Shown piece after piece: positions 41,021 through 49,158 of a stretch of 64,000 bases of DNA (position 1 is its first letter; the number at the start of each line of letters is the position of its first letter). Under the pieces are notes generated by a model. That model was not told the DNA's origin and made no database searches. It saw nothing but the letters and a program-made list of their open reading frames with translations. Origin of the DNA: Pseudomonas tolaasii NCPPB 2192 (lineage in GTDB: Bacteria; Pseudomonadota; Gammaproteobacteria; Pseudomonadales; Pseudomonadaceae); the NCBI RefSeq assembly GCF_002813445.1, contig NZ_PHHD01000001.1, positions 248,001-312,000 on the forward strand, read 5' to 3'. The position numbers and the translations under genes are program-made.

Positions 41021-41885
41021 AGCGGGCCTGGAAAACAGCAAATACAAACTGCTGGGCTTTGAGAATGAAAAAAGCCTGGCGGTGATCATGGTGATTGCCA
41101 CCGGCAAGGTCATCAAGATCAAGCTGAGCGAAGTGATCAACAGCGAAATCATGGACAACCTCAACAAAATGGAAGTGAAGAGCATGTACAAGAAGTTTTA
41201 TTCGCAGGGCGGTTCGCTCACGGCCTACGACATAAACGATCGCAACGAAAACTCCTGGATGATCTACATCATCCTGAACCTGTTGCTGTTCACGTTTTAT
41301 ATCTTCACCAGTATTGCCGCGACCAAGCCGATTTATCTTGAGTCGATGGGCATCATCGTCACGCCGGGCACCTTTCTTTACCCGCTGACCTTTTTGATTG
41401 TGGACCTGCTCAACGAGCAGTTCGGCCTGCGCCTGGCCAGAAGGGCCATTCTGTTTGCGTTTGCCAGCAACGCGATGATCATCATCCTGCTCTACGGCTC
41501 GACCTTCCTGCCGGGGCTGCCGGGCTGGAAACTCGATGGGCCTTACAACGACGTGATCATTCAAGTGTCGTCGGTACTGGTGGCGTCTTCGGTGTCGTTT
41601 TTGGTGTCCGAGAACATCAACTCGTACTTGCTGTGCAAGATCAAAGAGCTGACCAATTCCAAATACCTGTACCTGCGTATTTTCCTCAGCACGTTCTTCG
41701 CGGTGATTATCGACAGCTTCCTGTTCTGCTTTATCGCCTTCTACGGCGCCATGCAGACCAGCGATATCCTGAGCATGATCTATGTGCAGATCGCGATCAA
41801 AGTCGGCTTTGCGTTCTTCAACATCCTGCCCGCCTATGGCGCGCGCGCGTTGTTCAAGCGCTGGATCAGCGGTACTGCTGCCTGA
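41007..41885 (+). CDS. YhhQ-family transporter (queuosine precursor type), long form
   Basis: The product is 292 residues. From about residue 85 it matches YhhQ/VUT transporters: SIAATKPIYLES, TPGTFLYPLTFLIVDLLNEQFGLRLARRAI, SENINSYLLCKIKELT, STFFAVIIDSFLFCFIAFYG and KVGFAFFNILPAYG. It has about six membrane helices. E. coli YhhQ (~221 residues) lacks the soluble N-terminal ~80 residues (KYKLLGFENEKSLAVIMVIATGKVIKIKLSE), which look like an extra cytoplasmic domain. YhhQ imports preQ0/preQ1. The neighbouring queC supports a queuosine role, although overlap with the XRE gene links it to that regulator. Confidence 0.82.
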   Translation: MTTYEAGLENSKYKLLGFENEKSLAVIMVIATGKVIKIKLSEVINSEIMDNLNKMEVKSMYKKFYSQGGSLTAYDINDRNENSWMIYIILNLLLFTFYIFTSIAATKPIYLESMGIIVTPGTFLYPLTFLIVDLLNEQFGLRLARRAILFAFASNAMIIILLYGSTFLPGLPGWKLDGPYNDVIIQVSSVLVASSVSFLVSENINSYLLCKIKELTNSKYLYLRIFLSTFFAVIIDSFLFCFIAFYGAMQTSDILSMIYVQIAIKVGFAFFNILPAYGARALFKRWISGTAA

Positions 41886-41901
41886 TGTGATTCGCGCTAA
41901 A

Positions 41902-41987
41902 TGTGGGAGCTGGCTTGCCTGCGATACAGACACCTCGGTGTTTCAGATTTACCGGGGTGATGCTATCGCAGGCAAGCCAGCTCCCAC
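41902..41987. repeat. REP/REPIN palindrome
   Basis: Arms TGTGGGAGCTGGCTTGCCTG and CAGGCAAGCCAGCTCCCACT enclose a spacer of about 40 nt between the convergent yhhQ-like and queC genes. Confidence 0.9.
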
Positions 41988-42013
41988 TTTTGATCGAGTA
42001 CGGCCCTTACACG

Positions 42014-42712
42014 CTAGCTCAGCTGCAACTTCTGCTTCAGGCTTTGCATCACTGCCGCCTTGTCTTGCAAATACTCATTCAAACCCCGTGCACGCAGGTT
42101 GCACGCGTCGCAGTTGCCGCAGCCGGTGCCGAGGATGCCGTTGTAGCAAGTCAGGGTCTGTTCGCGCACCAGGTCCAGCTTGCCGTGGTAGTCGGCCAGT
42201 GCCCAGGTCTCGGCCTTGTTCAGCCACATCAGCGGGGTATCCAGGCGCAGCGTGTATTCCATGCCCAGTTCCAGCGCCTTGTTCAGGGCTTTGACGAATT
42301 CGTCGCGGCAGTCGGGGTAGCCCGAGAAGTCGGTTTCGCACACGCCGGTAATCACGGTTTCGGCCTTCACCTGGTAGGCATAGATCGATGCCAGCGTGAG
42401 AAACAGGATATTGCGCCCCGGCACGAAGGTGCTCGGCAGGCTGCCGCCCGAACTGTCCACGGTCGGCACGGGGATGTTGTCGCGGGTCAGGCTGCTGATG
42501 GCCAGTTCGTTGAGCAGGGACACGTCCATGACTTTGTGGACGGTGGCGCCCAACTGCCTGGCGAGCTTCTGCGCGACTTCGATTTCCGCCACATGGCGCT
42601 GGCCATAGTCGAAGGTGATGCAGTGCACTTCGTCATACAACGGCAGTGCCTGGATCAGGCAAGTTGTCGAGTCTTGCCCGCCACTGAACACCATCACGGC
42701 TTTTTTGGTCAT
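42014..42712 (-). CDS. queC: 7-cyano-7-deazaguanine synthase QueC
   Basis: The 232-residue enzyme converts CDG to preQ0 using ATP and ammonia, an early step of queuosine synthesis. The PP-loop is KKAVMVFSGGQDSTTCL at the N terminus. The zinc site is formed by cysteines in GTGCGNCDACNLRARG near the C terminus. I start at MTKKAVMVF, since a 33-codon open extension upstream overlaps the cyo terminator. Other queuosine genes in the window are queA, tgt and the YhhQ-type transporter. Confidence 0.97.
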   Translation of the reverse strand: MTKKAVMVFSGGQDSTTCLIQALPLYDEVHCITFDYGQRHVAEIEVAQKLARQLGATVHKVMDVSLLNELAISSLTRDNIPVPTVDSSGGSLPSTFVPGRNILFLTLASIYAYQVKAETVITGVCETDFSGYPDCRDEFVKALNKALELGMEYTLRLDTPLMWLNKAETWALADYHGKLDLVREQTLTCYNGILGTGCGNCDACNLRARGLNEYLQDKAAVMQSLKQKLQLS

Positions 42713-42766
42713 TGCGTTGCTTCCTGCAGGTTGAAAAAAGTGGGAACAGTTTAAATGCCCGGCCAT

Positions 42767-42802
42767 AAAAAACCCCGCGGTTCTTTCGAAGGCGGGGTTT
42801 TT
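42767..42802 (-). terminator. Terminator of the cyo operon
   Basis: AACCCCGC...GCGGGGTT with flanking A and T runs lies just after the cyoE stop on the minus strand. The T run is on the minus strand, so it ends the cyoABCDE transcript before queC. Confidence 0.88.
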
Positions 42803-42815
42803 ACGACTCATTGAC

Positions 42816-43703
42816 TCAGTGTGCGTAGGTCAGCAACAGCTCTTTGGGTACCTGGAAATCCAGAGACATCATCACGCTCAGCGCGGTGATGGTGAAGATC
42901 GAGAACACGAACAGCTTGCGTGCCCAGACGGTGTCATCCACCGCCTTGTAGCCGGTCCAGGCCATGTACAACCAGTACATGCCCATGGCCGCTGCGACGG
43001 CGAGGTAGCTCATGCCGGCGTAGCCACTGAAGGTCAGCATCAAGGTCGCCACGAGGAAGGCCAGGATGTAGAGCAGGATGTGTTTCTTGGCCACCTGGAT
43101 GCCACGCTTCACCGGCAGAACCGGAATAGACGCAGCCAGGTAGTCATTAAAGCGGAAGATCGCGATGGCATAGGAATGCGGCATCTGCCACAGGCTGAAC
43201 ATCACCAGCAGCACCAGCGCGGCCATGTCGAAGCTATTGGTTACAGCCACATAACCAATCACCGGCGGCATCGCCCCCGACAGACTGCCCACCAGCGTGC
43301 CGTGAACCGACTTGCGCTTGAGGTACAGGCTGTAAAGGCCGACGTAGATGACAAAACCGATCACGGCAAACAGCGCCGCCAACGGGTTGGCCACCTTGTA
43401 CAACAGGGCCACACCGGCAACACCCAGGACGGTCGCGAACAGCAGTGCCAGCTTCAGGGAGATAAGGCCCTGTACCAGCACGCGGTTCTTGGTGCGTTCC
43501 ATCTTGATGTCGATGTCGCGGTCGATGCAGTTGTTGAAGACACAACCGGAAGCTACCACCAGGGACGTGCCGATCATTGCAGCCAGGAAAATGGCCAGAT
43601 CGACATGCCCCTTGGAGGCCAGGAAGAAACCGCCTGCCACAGAAAGCACGTTACCGAAAATGATCCCCGGTTTGGTGATTTGGATAAAGTGCTTAAGCGA
43701 CAT
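42816..43703 (-). CDS. cyoE: Protoheme IX farnesyltransferase (heme O synthase)
   Basis: This 295-residue polytopic membrane enzyme attaches a farnesyl group to heme B to make heme O for the cytochrome bo3 oxidase. The prenyl-diphosphate motif NNCIDRDIDIKMERTKNR is intact. A second Asp-containing loop (YAIAIFRFNDYLAASIPVLPVKRG) is also present. It is the last gene of cyoABCDE, 11 nt after cyoD. Confidence 0.96.
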   Translation of the reverse strand: MSLKHFIQITKPGIIFGNVLSVAGGFFLASKGHVDLAIFLAAMIGTSLVVASGCVFNNCIDRDIDIKMERTKNRVLVQGLISLKLALLFATVLGVAGVALLYKVANPLAALFAVIGFVIYVGLYSLYLKRKSVHGTLVGSLSGAMPPVIGYVAVTNSFDMAALVLLVMFSLWQMPHSYAIAIFRFNDYLAASIPVLPVKRGIQVAKKHILLYILAFLVATLMLTFSGYAGMSYLAVAAAMGMYWLYMAWTGYKAVDDTVWARKLFVFSIFTITALSVMMSLDFQVPKELLLTYAH

Positions 43704-43714
43704 CGGGTCTTACC

Positions 43715-44056
43715 TCACTTCGCCATCATGAACGTATGGATGCTGAACATGATCCATATCGACAGGCCAACCAGCAGCAGGATCACAAGACCTGCGAACA
43801 CGAACGCGATCACGTTATCGCGCTGCTCTTTGGAACGATCCAGGTGCAGGAAGTACACCAGGTGAACCAGCACCTGAATCACCGCGAATGCCAGCACGAT
43901 CATCAAGGTGATCGACTTCGGCAGGGTCGGGTACATCACCAGACCGAACGGGATGAGCGTCAGGATTACCGACAGGATGAAGCCGATCGCGTAGGACTTA
44001 ACGCTGCCGTGGCTCGCATCATGGCTGTCATGGTCATGGGAGTGTGCATTAGCCAT
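43715..44056 (-). CDS. cyoD: Cytochrome bo3 oxidase subunit IV
   Basis: This 113-residue protein has a His-rich N terminus (AHSHDHDSHDASHG) followed by three membrane helices, with the family segment HLVYFLHLDRS between the second and third. It assists assembly of the bo3 oxidase. It overlaps the cyoC stop by 1 nt. Confidence 0.95.
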   Translation of the reverse strand: MANAHSHDHDSHDASHGSVKSYAIGFILSVILTLIPFGLVMYPTLPKSITLMIVLAFAVIQVLVHLVYFLHLDRSKEQRDNVIAFVFAGLVILLLVGLSIWIMFSIHTFMMAK

Positions 44057-44682
44057 TACAGAGTCCCCATCAGGTAAACAACGGTGAAGACGCAGATCCA
44101 GACCACGTCCAGGAAGTGCCAGAACAGGCTCAGGCAGCTCAGGCGAGTCTTGTTGGTGTTGGTCAGGCCGTGTTTATTGACCTGATACATCATCACCGCC
44201 ATCCACAGCAGGCCGGCGGATACGTGCAGACCGTGGGTGCCTACCAGCGTGAAGAACGCGGACAGGAAGCCGGAACGGTGCGGACCGTAGCCTTCGGAGA
44301 TCAGCAGGTGGAACTCGTTGACCTCCATGCCGATAAAGCCCAGGCCGAACAGGAAGGTCAGTGCCAACCAGCTCAGTACGCCCTTCTTGCTGCCCTTGTA
44401 GAAGGCCAGCATGGCGAAGCCGTAGGTGATCGAACTGAACAACAGCAAGGCGGTTTCGCCGAGCACGTAAGGCAGTTCGAAGATGTCGTGGCCCGACGGG
44501 CCACCCGCTACGTTGTTTACCAGTACCGCGTACACCGCGAAGATCGACGCAAACAAGATGCAGTCGGTCATCAGGTAGAGCCAGAAACCGAAGACGGTCA
44601 TTGGCCCCGAGTCGTGGTGATGGTCATCGTGCCCATGGTCATCGACATGGGCGTGTCCAGCATTGGTCACTAAGTTCGACAT
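44056..44682 (-). CDS. cyoC: Cytochrome bo3 oxidase subunit III
   Basis: This 208-residue membrane protein has about five helices and a His/Asp-rich N-terminal stretch (HAHVDDHGHDDHHHDSG). The heme-copper oxidase subunit III pattern is seen in FTLVGTHGLHVSAGLLWM and LFWHFLDVVWICVF. It starts 3 nt after cyoB and is coupled to cyoD by a 1-nt overlap. Confidence 0.96.
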   Translation of the reverse strand: MSNLVTNAGHAHVDDHGHDDHHHDSGPMTVFGFWLYLMTDCILFASIFAVYAVLVNNVAGGPSGHDIFELPYVLGETALLLFSSITYGFAMLAFYKGSKKGVLSWLALTFLFGLGFIGMEVNEFHLLISEGYGPHRSGFLSAFFTLVGTHGLHVSAGLLWMAVMMYQVNKHGLTNTNKTRLSCLSLFWHFLDVVWICVFTVVYLMGTL

Positions 44683-44685
44683 GGT

Positions 44686-46704
44686 TTAAGCCTGTTCCAA
44701 CGAGGTTTCTACACGGTTGGCCGGAATCTTCTTCTCGGCTACCAGGCGAGCGTGCTGCTCGGCTTCGATGCGCTCGATCGTCTCGACCGGCACCATGTAG
44801 CCTTGATCATCACGGGCAGCGTGAATGATGAAGTAACCGATAGTGCCCACCAGGCTCACGATTGCCAGCCACCAGATGTGCCAGATCATCGCGAAACCGA
44901 ATACGGTCAGCAGGCCGCCCATCACCACGCCAGTGGCGGTGTTGTTTGGCATGTGGATCGGTTCGTAGTGCTTCGGCTTCTGGTACGCAGTACCGTCTTC
45001 CTTGGCTTCGGTGAACGCATCAATGGTGTTCGCGGTAGGGATCACGGCGAAGTTGTAGAACGGCGGTGGCGAGGAAGTCGACCATTCCAGGGTGTGGCCA
45101 TTCCATGGGTCGCCGGATTCGCACAGGTTTTGCTTGCGGTCACGCACGCTGACGTACAGCTGGATCAGCTGGCAGGCGATACCCACAGCGATCATCACCG
45201 CACCGAACATGGCGACGTACAGGTACGGCACCCACTCAGGGTTGGTGGTAGCGTTCAGACGACGGGTCATGCCCATGAAGCCCAGTGCATAGAGCGGCAT
45301 GAATGCGACGAAGAAGCCCGAGATCCAGAACCAGAATGCAGCCTTGCCCCAACCTTCGTGCAGCTTGAAGCCGAACGCTTTCGGGAAGTAGAAGCTGAAA
45401 CCGGCGATGTAACCGAATACAGCACCACCGATGATCACGTTGTGGAAGTGAGCGATCACGAACAGGCTGTTGTGCAGGACGAAGTCAGCACCCGGGATGG
45501 CCAGCAGTACGCCAGTCATACCGCCGATGGCGAAGGTCACCATGAAGCCCAGGGTCCACAGAACCTGGCTGGTGATGCGCAAACGGCCGTGGTAGATGGT
45601 GAACAACCAGTTGAATAGCTTCACCCCCGTCGGGATGGAAATCAGCATCGTCGCCAGACCGAAGAAGGCGTTGACGCTCGCACCCGAGCCCATGGTGAAG
45701 AAGTGGTGCAGCCATACCATGAAGCCCAGTACGGAAATTGCGCCCGATGCGTAAACCATCGAGTGGTGACCGAACAGGCGCTTGCCGGTAAAGGTCGAGA
45801 TTACTTCGGAGAAGATACCGAACGCCGGCAGGATCAGGATGTACACCTCAGGGTGACCCCATGCCCAGAACAGGTTCACGTACATCATTGGATTGCCACC
45901 AAGTTCATTGGTGAAAATGTGGAAATCCAGGTAACGGTCAAGCGACAGCAGCGCCATGGTAGCGGCCAGGATCGGGAACGAAGCCACGATCAGGACGTTG
46001 GCCCAGGTGCAGGTCCAGGTGAAGATCGGCATGTCCATCAGTTTCATGCCAGGGGCGCGCATTTTCAGGACGGTGGCCAGGAAGTTGACCCCCGTCAATG
46101 TCGTCCCGAGCCCTGATAACTGTAGCGCCCAGATGTAGTAGTCCACACCCACACCCGGACTGTACTGAATGCCCGACAGTGGCGGATACGCAACCCAACC
46201 GGTCTTGGCGAATTCGCCGACGCCCAGGGACACGTTGATCAGCACCACGCCGGAAACCAGCAGCCAGAAGCTCAGGGAGTTCAGGAACGGATAGGCAACG
46301 TCACGCGCACCAATCTGCAGCGGCAAGGCAAGGTTCATCAGGCCGGTGAAGAATGGCATCGCCATGAAGATGATCATGATCACACCGTGAGCGGTGAAGA
46401 TCTGGTCATAGTGTTCAGGTGGCAGGTAGCCAGGCGAACCCTCGGTGGCCATGGCCAACTGGGTACGCATCATGATGGCGTCGGCAAAACCACGCAGCAG
46501 CATGACCATGGCAACGATGACGTACATGACGCCGATTTTCTTGTGGTCGACCGACGTCAGCCACTCGGTCCACAGGTAGGACCATTTCTTGAAATAGGTG
46601 ATACCTGCTACGAGTGCCAGACCACCCAGCGCGATCATGGCGATGGTCACCATCACGATCGGCTCGTGGAACGGGATCGCATCCCAACTTAATTTACCAA
46701 ACAT
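44686..46704 (-). CDS. cyoB: Cytochrome bo3 oxidase subunit I
   Basis: The 672-residue catalytic subunit carries low-spin heme b, heme o3 and CuB. It has the expected ~15 helices. Catalytic landmarks are visible: FWAWGHPEVYILILPAFG with the CuB His and cross-linked Tyr, WLHHFFTMG with the His pair, and IAHFHNVIIGG for heme ligands. It reduces oxygen to water with ubiquinol as donor and pumps protons. It follows cyoA by 3 nt. Confidence 0.97.
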   Translation of the reverse strand: MFGKLSWDAIPFHEPIVMVTIAMIALGGLALVAGITYFKKWSYLWTEWLTSVDHKKIGVMYVIVAMVMLLRGFADAIMMRTQLAMATEGSPGYLPPEHYDQIFTAHGVIMIIFMAMPFFTGLMNLALPLQIGARDVAYPFLNSLSFWLLVSGVVLINVSLGVGEFAKTGWVAYPPLSGIQYSPGVGVDYYIWALQLSGLGTTLTGVNFLATVLKMRAPGMKLMDMPIFTWTCTWANVLIVASFPILAATMALLSLDRYLDFHIFTNELGGNPMMYVNLFWAWGHPEVYILILPAFGIFSEVISTFTGKRLFGHHSMVYASGAISVLGFMVWLHHFFTMGSGASVNAFFGLATMLISIPTGVKLFNWLFTIYHGRLRITSQVLWTLGFMVTFAIGGMTGVLLAIPGADFVLHNSLFVIAHFHNVIIGGAVFGYIAGFSFYFPKAFGFKLHEGWGKAAFWFWISGFFVAFMPLYALGFMGMTRRLNATTNPEWVPYLYVAMFGAVMIAVGIACQLIQLYVSVRDRKQNLCESGDPWNGHTLEWSTSSPPPFYNFAVIPTANTIDAFTEAKEDGTAYQKPKHYEPIHMPNNTATGVVMGGLLTVFGFAMIWHIWWLAIVSLVGTIGYFIIHAARDDQGYMVPVETIERIEAEQHARLVAEKKIPANRVETSLEQA

Positions 46705-46707
46705 CGT

Positions 46708-47649
46708 TTACTCCTCTGCCCCAGCAGTTGAATGCGAGCCCATGTCGGAACCTTCAACCGCGGCCACTTCTTTCTTCTCGTGCTTGACCGGCTTGCCTGG
46801 CTTCATACCTTCGTACTTGTCGACGATTTTCTGAAACAGGTTCGGCTCGTACGCGGAGTACAGGGCGGCAGGGTTGTTCTGGCTTGGTTTGGCCAGGGCG
46901 TCGTATTCAGCTTGATCAAGCTGTTTAGGTGCGGCCTTGACTTTGGCTACCCAGGCGTCGAAATCTTCCTGGCTAGTCGAGATCGCTTTGAATTTCATGC
47001 CGGTAAAGCCAGCGCCGCTGTAGTTGGCGGAGATGCCTTCCATTTCAGCTTTCTGGTTGGCGATCAGGTGCAGCTTGGTCTGCATGCCTGCCATCGCGTA
47101 GATCTGGCCGCCCAGGGCTGGGATGAAGAACGAGTTCATCACGGCATCGGAGGTGATCTTGAAGTTCAGCGGAGTGTGTTCCGGGAACTGGATTTCGTTA
47201 ACGGTGGCGATACCCAGGTCCGGGTAGATGAACAGCCACTTCCAGTCCAGCGCGACCACTTCGATGTTGATCGGCTTGACGTCGGATTCCAGCGGACGGT
47301 ACGGATCCAGCGCGTGGGTGGACTTGTAGGTCACATACCCCAGGGCAATGATGATCAGGATCGGCACCAGCCACACGGCGATTTCGATCTTGGTGGAGTG
47401 CGACCACTTCGGCGCGTAAGTGGCGCTGGTGTTCGACGCGCGGTATTTCCAGGCGAAGGCGAAGGTCATGATGATCACAGGGACCACGACCAGCAGCATC
47501 AGCAGGGTAGCGGTGATGATCAGGTTTCGTTCATCCAGGCCGACCTGTCCTTTTGGGTCGAGCAAGGTCCACTTGCAGCCTCCCAGCATTAACAGCATGC
47601 CAATCAGCGGCAAAAAGCCTAGTAATCGGGGGTACCTGTTTTTACTCAT
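46708..47649 (-). CDS. cyoA: Cytochrome bo3 oxidase subunit II
   Basis: This 313-residue subunit II is made as a lipoprotein: the signal sequence ends in LMLGGC. Two membrane helices follow, then a periplasmic cupredoxin-like domain (EVVALDWKWLFIYPDLGIATVNEIQFPEHTPLNFKITSD) that lacks the CuA ligand cysteines, as in all quinol oxidases. The Ala/Lys-rich C-terminal tail is longer than in E. coli. The start MSKNRYPRLLG lies 18 codons inside the longest frame. It is the first gene of the operon. Confidence 0.95.
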   Translation of the reverse strand: MSKNRYPRLLGFLPLIGMLLMLGGCKWTLLDPKGQVGLDERNLIITATLLMLLVVVPVIIMTFAFAWKYRASNTSATYAPKWSHSTKIEIAVWLVPILIIIALGYVTYKSTHALDPYRPLESDVKPINIEVVALDWKWLFIYPDLGIATVNEIQFPEHTPLNFKITSDAVMNSFFIPALGGQIYAMAGMQTKLHLIANQKAEMEGISANYSGAGFTGMKFKAISTSQEDFDAWVAKVKAAPKQLDQAEYDALAKPSQNNPAALYSAYEPNLFQKIVDKYEGMKPGKPVKHEKKEVAAVEGSDMGSHSTAGAEE

Positions 47650-48387
47650 CTCACGACCTCTAAAGCAGCTTGCGCAATGCAGTTGGGTTTTGATCGCCAA
47701 CACTTCACCCTGCCAAGGGTTGGCATTTCTCTTCGATTGAATAAGAGCCTGCCCGTCACGTCATAACTGTACGTTTCACGGACCTGCGGTGAGTTCTTAT
47801 TCGATTTCGTGGTTAAAGGCCTTGTTACAGACCAATTCCATTTGGTGCGGAAAGTTGAAAGGCTGCCGGAACCTGGGGTCGCACAGAGCCATCCATCTGC
47901 CCCTCGACCGCTCCAATGCTCAAATATTGAACAGCACCGGACATTCAGTGCGGGCGATTGTAGTTAGCTAGCGATGTATAAACCATGTCTTATAAAGAAA
48001 TAATTTTTATCGATTCCAGCAATAATCCTTCACCATTCCTGCAAAGGTTCGCGATCTTATCGCGTTGGATTCGCAACAAAAACCACAAAAAATGCCGTGT
48101 TATTAGCGGCAAGGCCTCTTCCCTTACAGCCTGTAAGGGCATGGCAAACGGATCCAAGTCCCCATAAAACAAGGCATTCAGACATCAGCCAAGGGCTGGA
48201 ACCCCAAGCGGTTTGTGCTGTCCCTGAAACCATGAACTGACAGCACAAATTGGCTGATGGATGCAAATTTATGCGCCAATTCGGCGCGTCAGAAACGTCC
48301 TGCGACAACGTCCGTGTGACAACATGTCGCACGCTGCGCGCACCTGAAGTTGCCCCTCGTCACAGCCCTTTCACAAATCCCCACAAC
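47650..48387. other. Long non-coding region upstream of cyoA
   Basis: About 740 nt separate cyoA from the dsbB terminator, an unusually long gap for this gene-dense window. Short frames occur on both strands but none has a ribosome binding site or recognisable product. The part at 47940-48110 is AT-rich and could hold the cyo promoter. I find no clear ANR (TTGAT-N4-ATCAA), Fur or RoxR box by eye. Confidence 0.5.
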
Positions 48388-48389
48388 GC

Positions 48390-48430
48390 AAAACGCCCCG
48401 GCCTACCTTGAAGAAGGACCGGGGCGTTTT
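48390..48430 (-). terminator. Terminator after dsbB
   Basis: AAAACGCCCCGG...CCGGGGCGTTTT is a 12-bp perfect stem beginning 10 nt after the dsbB stop. On the minus strand the stem ends in GTTTT, so it should end dsbB transcription. Confidence 0.85.
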
Positions 48431-48440
48431 GCTGAATGTG

Positions 48441-48947
48441 TCAGACGTTGCGTTGGCGATTGCGGTAAATGCCCAGCGGCACCAGGATCACCGTCAGTAC
48501 GAAGGCCACCAGTGCCCATTGCGCCAGGGACAGGCCCAGGATCGGCGGGTACGGCGTGCTGCAGAAGCCATCGACCTGGAAGCCCAGCGGGAAGACCTTG
48601 GCCAGCGGCAGCTCGTCCACAATCGGCTGCAACACATCGACGCCGCAGCTGACCTCGGGGAAGAGCTGCGTGTACACATGATGACCGGCCGCCGCCACGC
48701 CACCCAATGCACTGAGCACCACCAACCCTTCGAACAGGGTCACCGCGCCCTTTTTGCGCATGGCCGCGCCGATAAACGCGAAGATCGCGATCAAGAGCAG
48801 CGCGTAACGCTGCAGGATGCACAGCGGGCACGGCGCCTCGCCCAACACCACCTGCATGTACAGCGCCCCACCGATCAACGCCAGGCAGATGATGCCCAGC
48901 AACACCAGAAAGCGCCGCTCCCTGCCCAAACGCAATTCGTCACTCAT
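48441..48947 (-). CDS. dsbB: Disulfide bond formation protein DsbB
   Basis: This 168-residue inner-membrane quinone reductase reoxidises periplasmic DsbA. Four membrane helices are visible. The first redox pair is C-x2-C in APCPLCILQRYAL. The second pair is C...C between SCGVDVLQ and GFCSTPYPP in the second periplasmic loop. Pseudomonads commonly carry more than one dsbB, so this may be one of two paralogues. It is monocistronic. Confidence 0.94.
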   Translation of the reverse strand: MSDELRLGRERRFLVLLGIICLALIGGALYMQVVLGEAPCPLCILQRYALLLIAIFAFIGAAMRKKGAVTLFEGLVVLSALGGVAAAGHHVYTQLFPEVSCGVDVLQPIVDELPLAKVFPLGFQVDGFCSTPYPPILGLSLAQWALVAFVLTVILVPLGIYRNRQRNV

Positions 48948-49059
48948 CCCCGTATCCCTTTGTCGTTATGCCAATGCCGGCAAGTTTACACACAGAGCAT
49001 GGTTAAAACAGAAGGGGGTTAAATGAGGATTATCTGCCGGAAATAGTGTGGCTGTACGG

Positions 49060-49136
49060 GCGCCATCGCGGGCAAGCCCGGCTCCCACATTGGAATGCGA
49101 TTCCCTGTGGGAGCCGGGCTTGCCCGCGATGGCGCC
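49060..49136. repeat. REPIN of a second class (GGGAGCCGGGCTTGCCCGCGATGGCGCC)
   Basis: Arms GGCGCCATCGCGGGCAAGCC and GGCTTGCCCGCGATGGCGCC are inverted around a short spacer between dsbB and the end of hmp. It differs in sequence from the GAGCTGGCTTGCCTGCGAT class that dominates the window. Confidence 0.88.
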
Positions 49137-49158
49137 GACTCGGTATGCCGGTTAAACC

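Noticed and set aside
47985..48332. Several 60- to 90-codon frames upstream of cyoA
   Set aside because: They overlap each other on both strands, lack ribosome binding sites and have no recognisable products.
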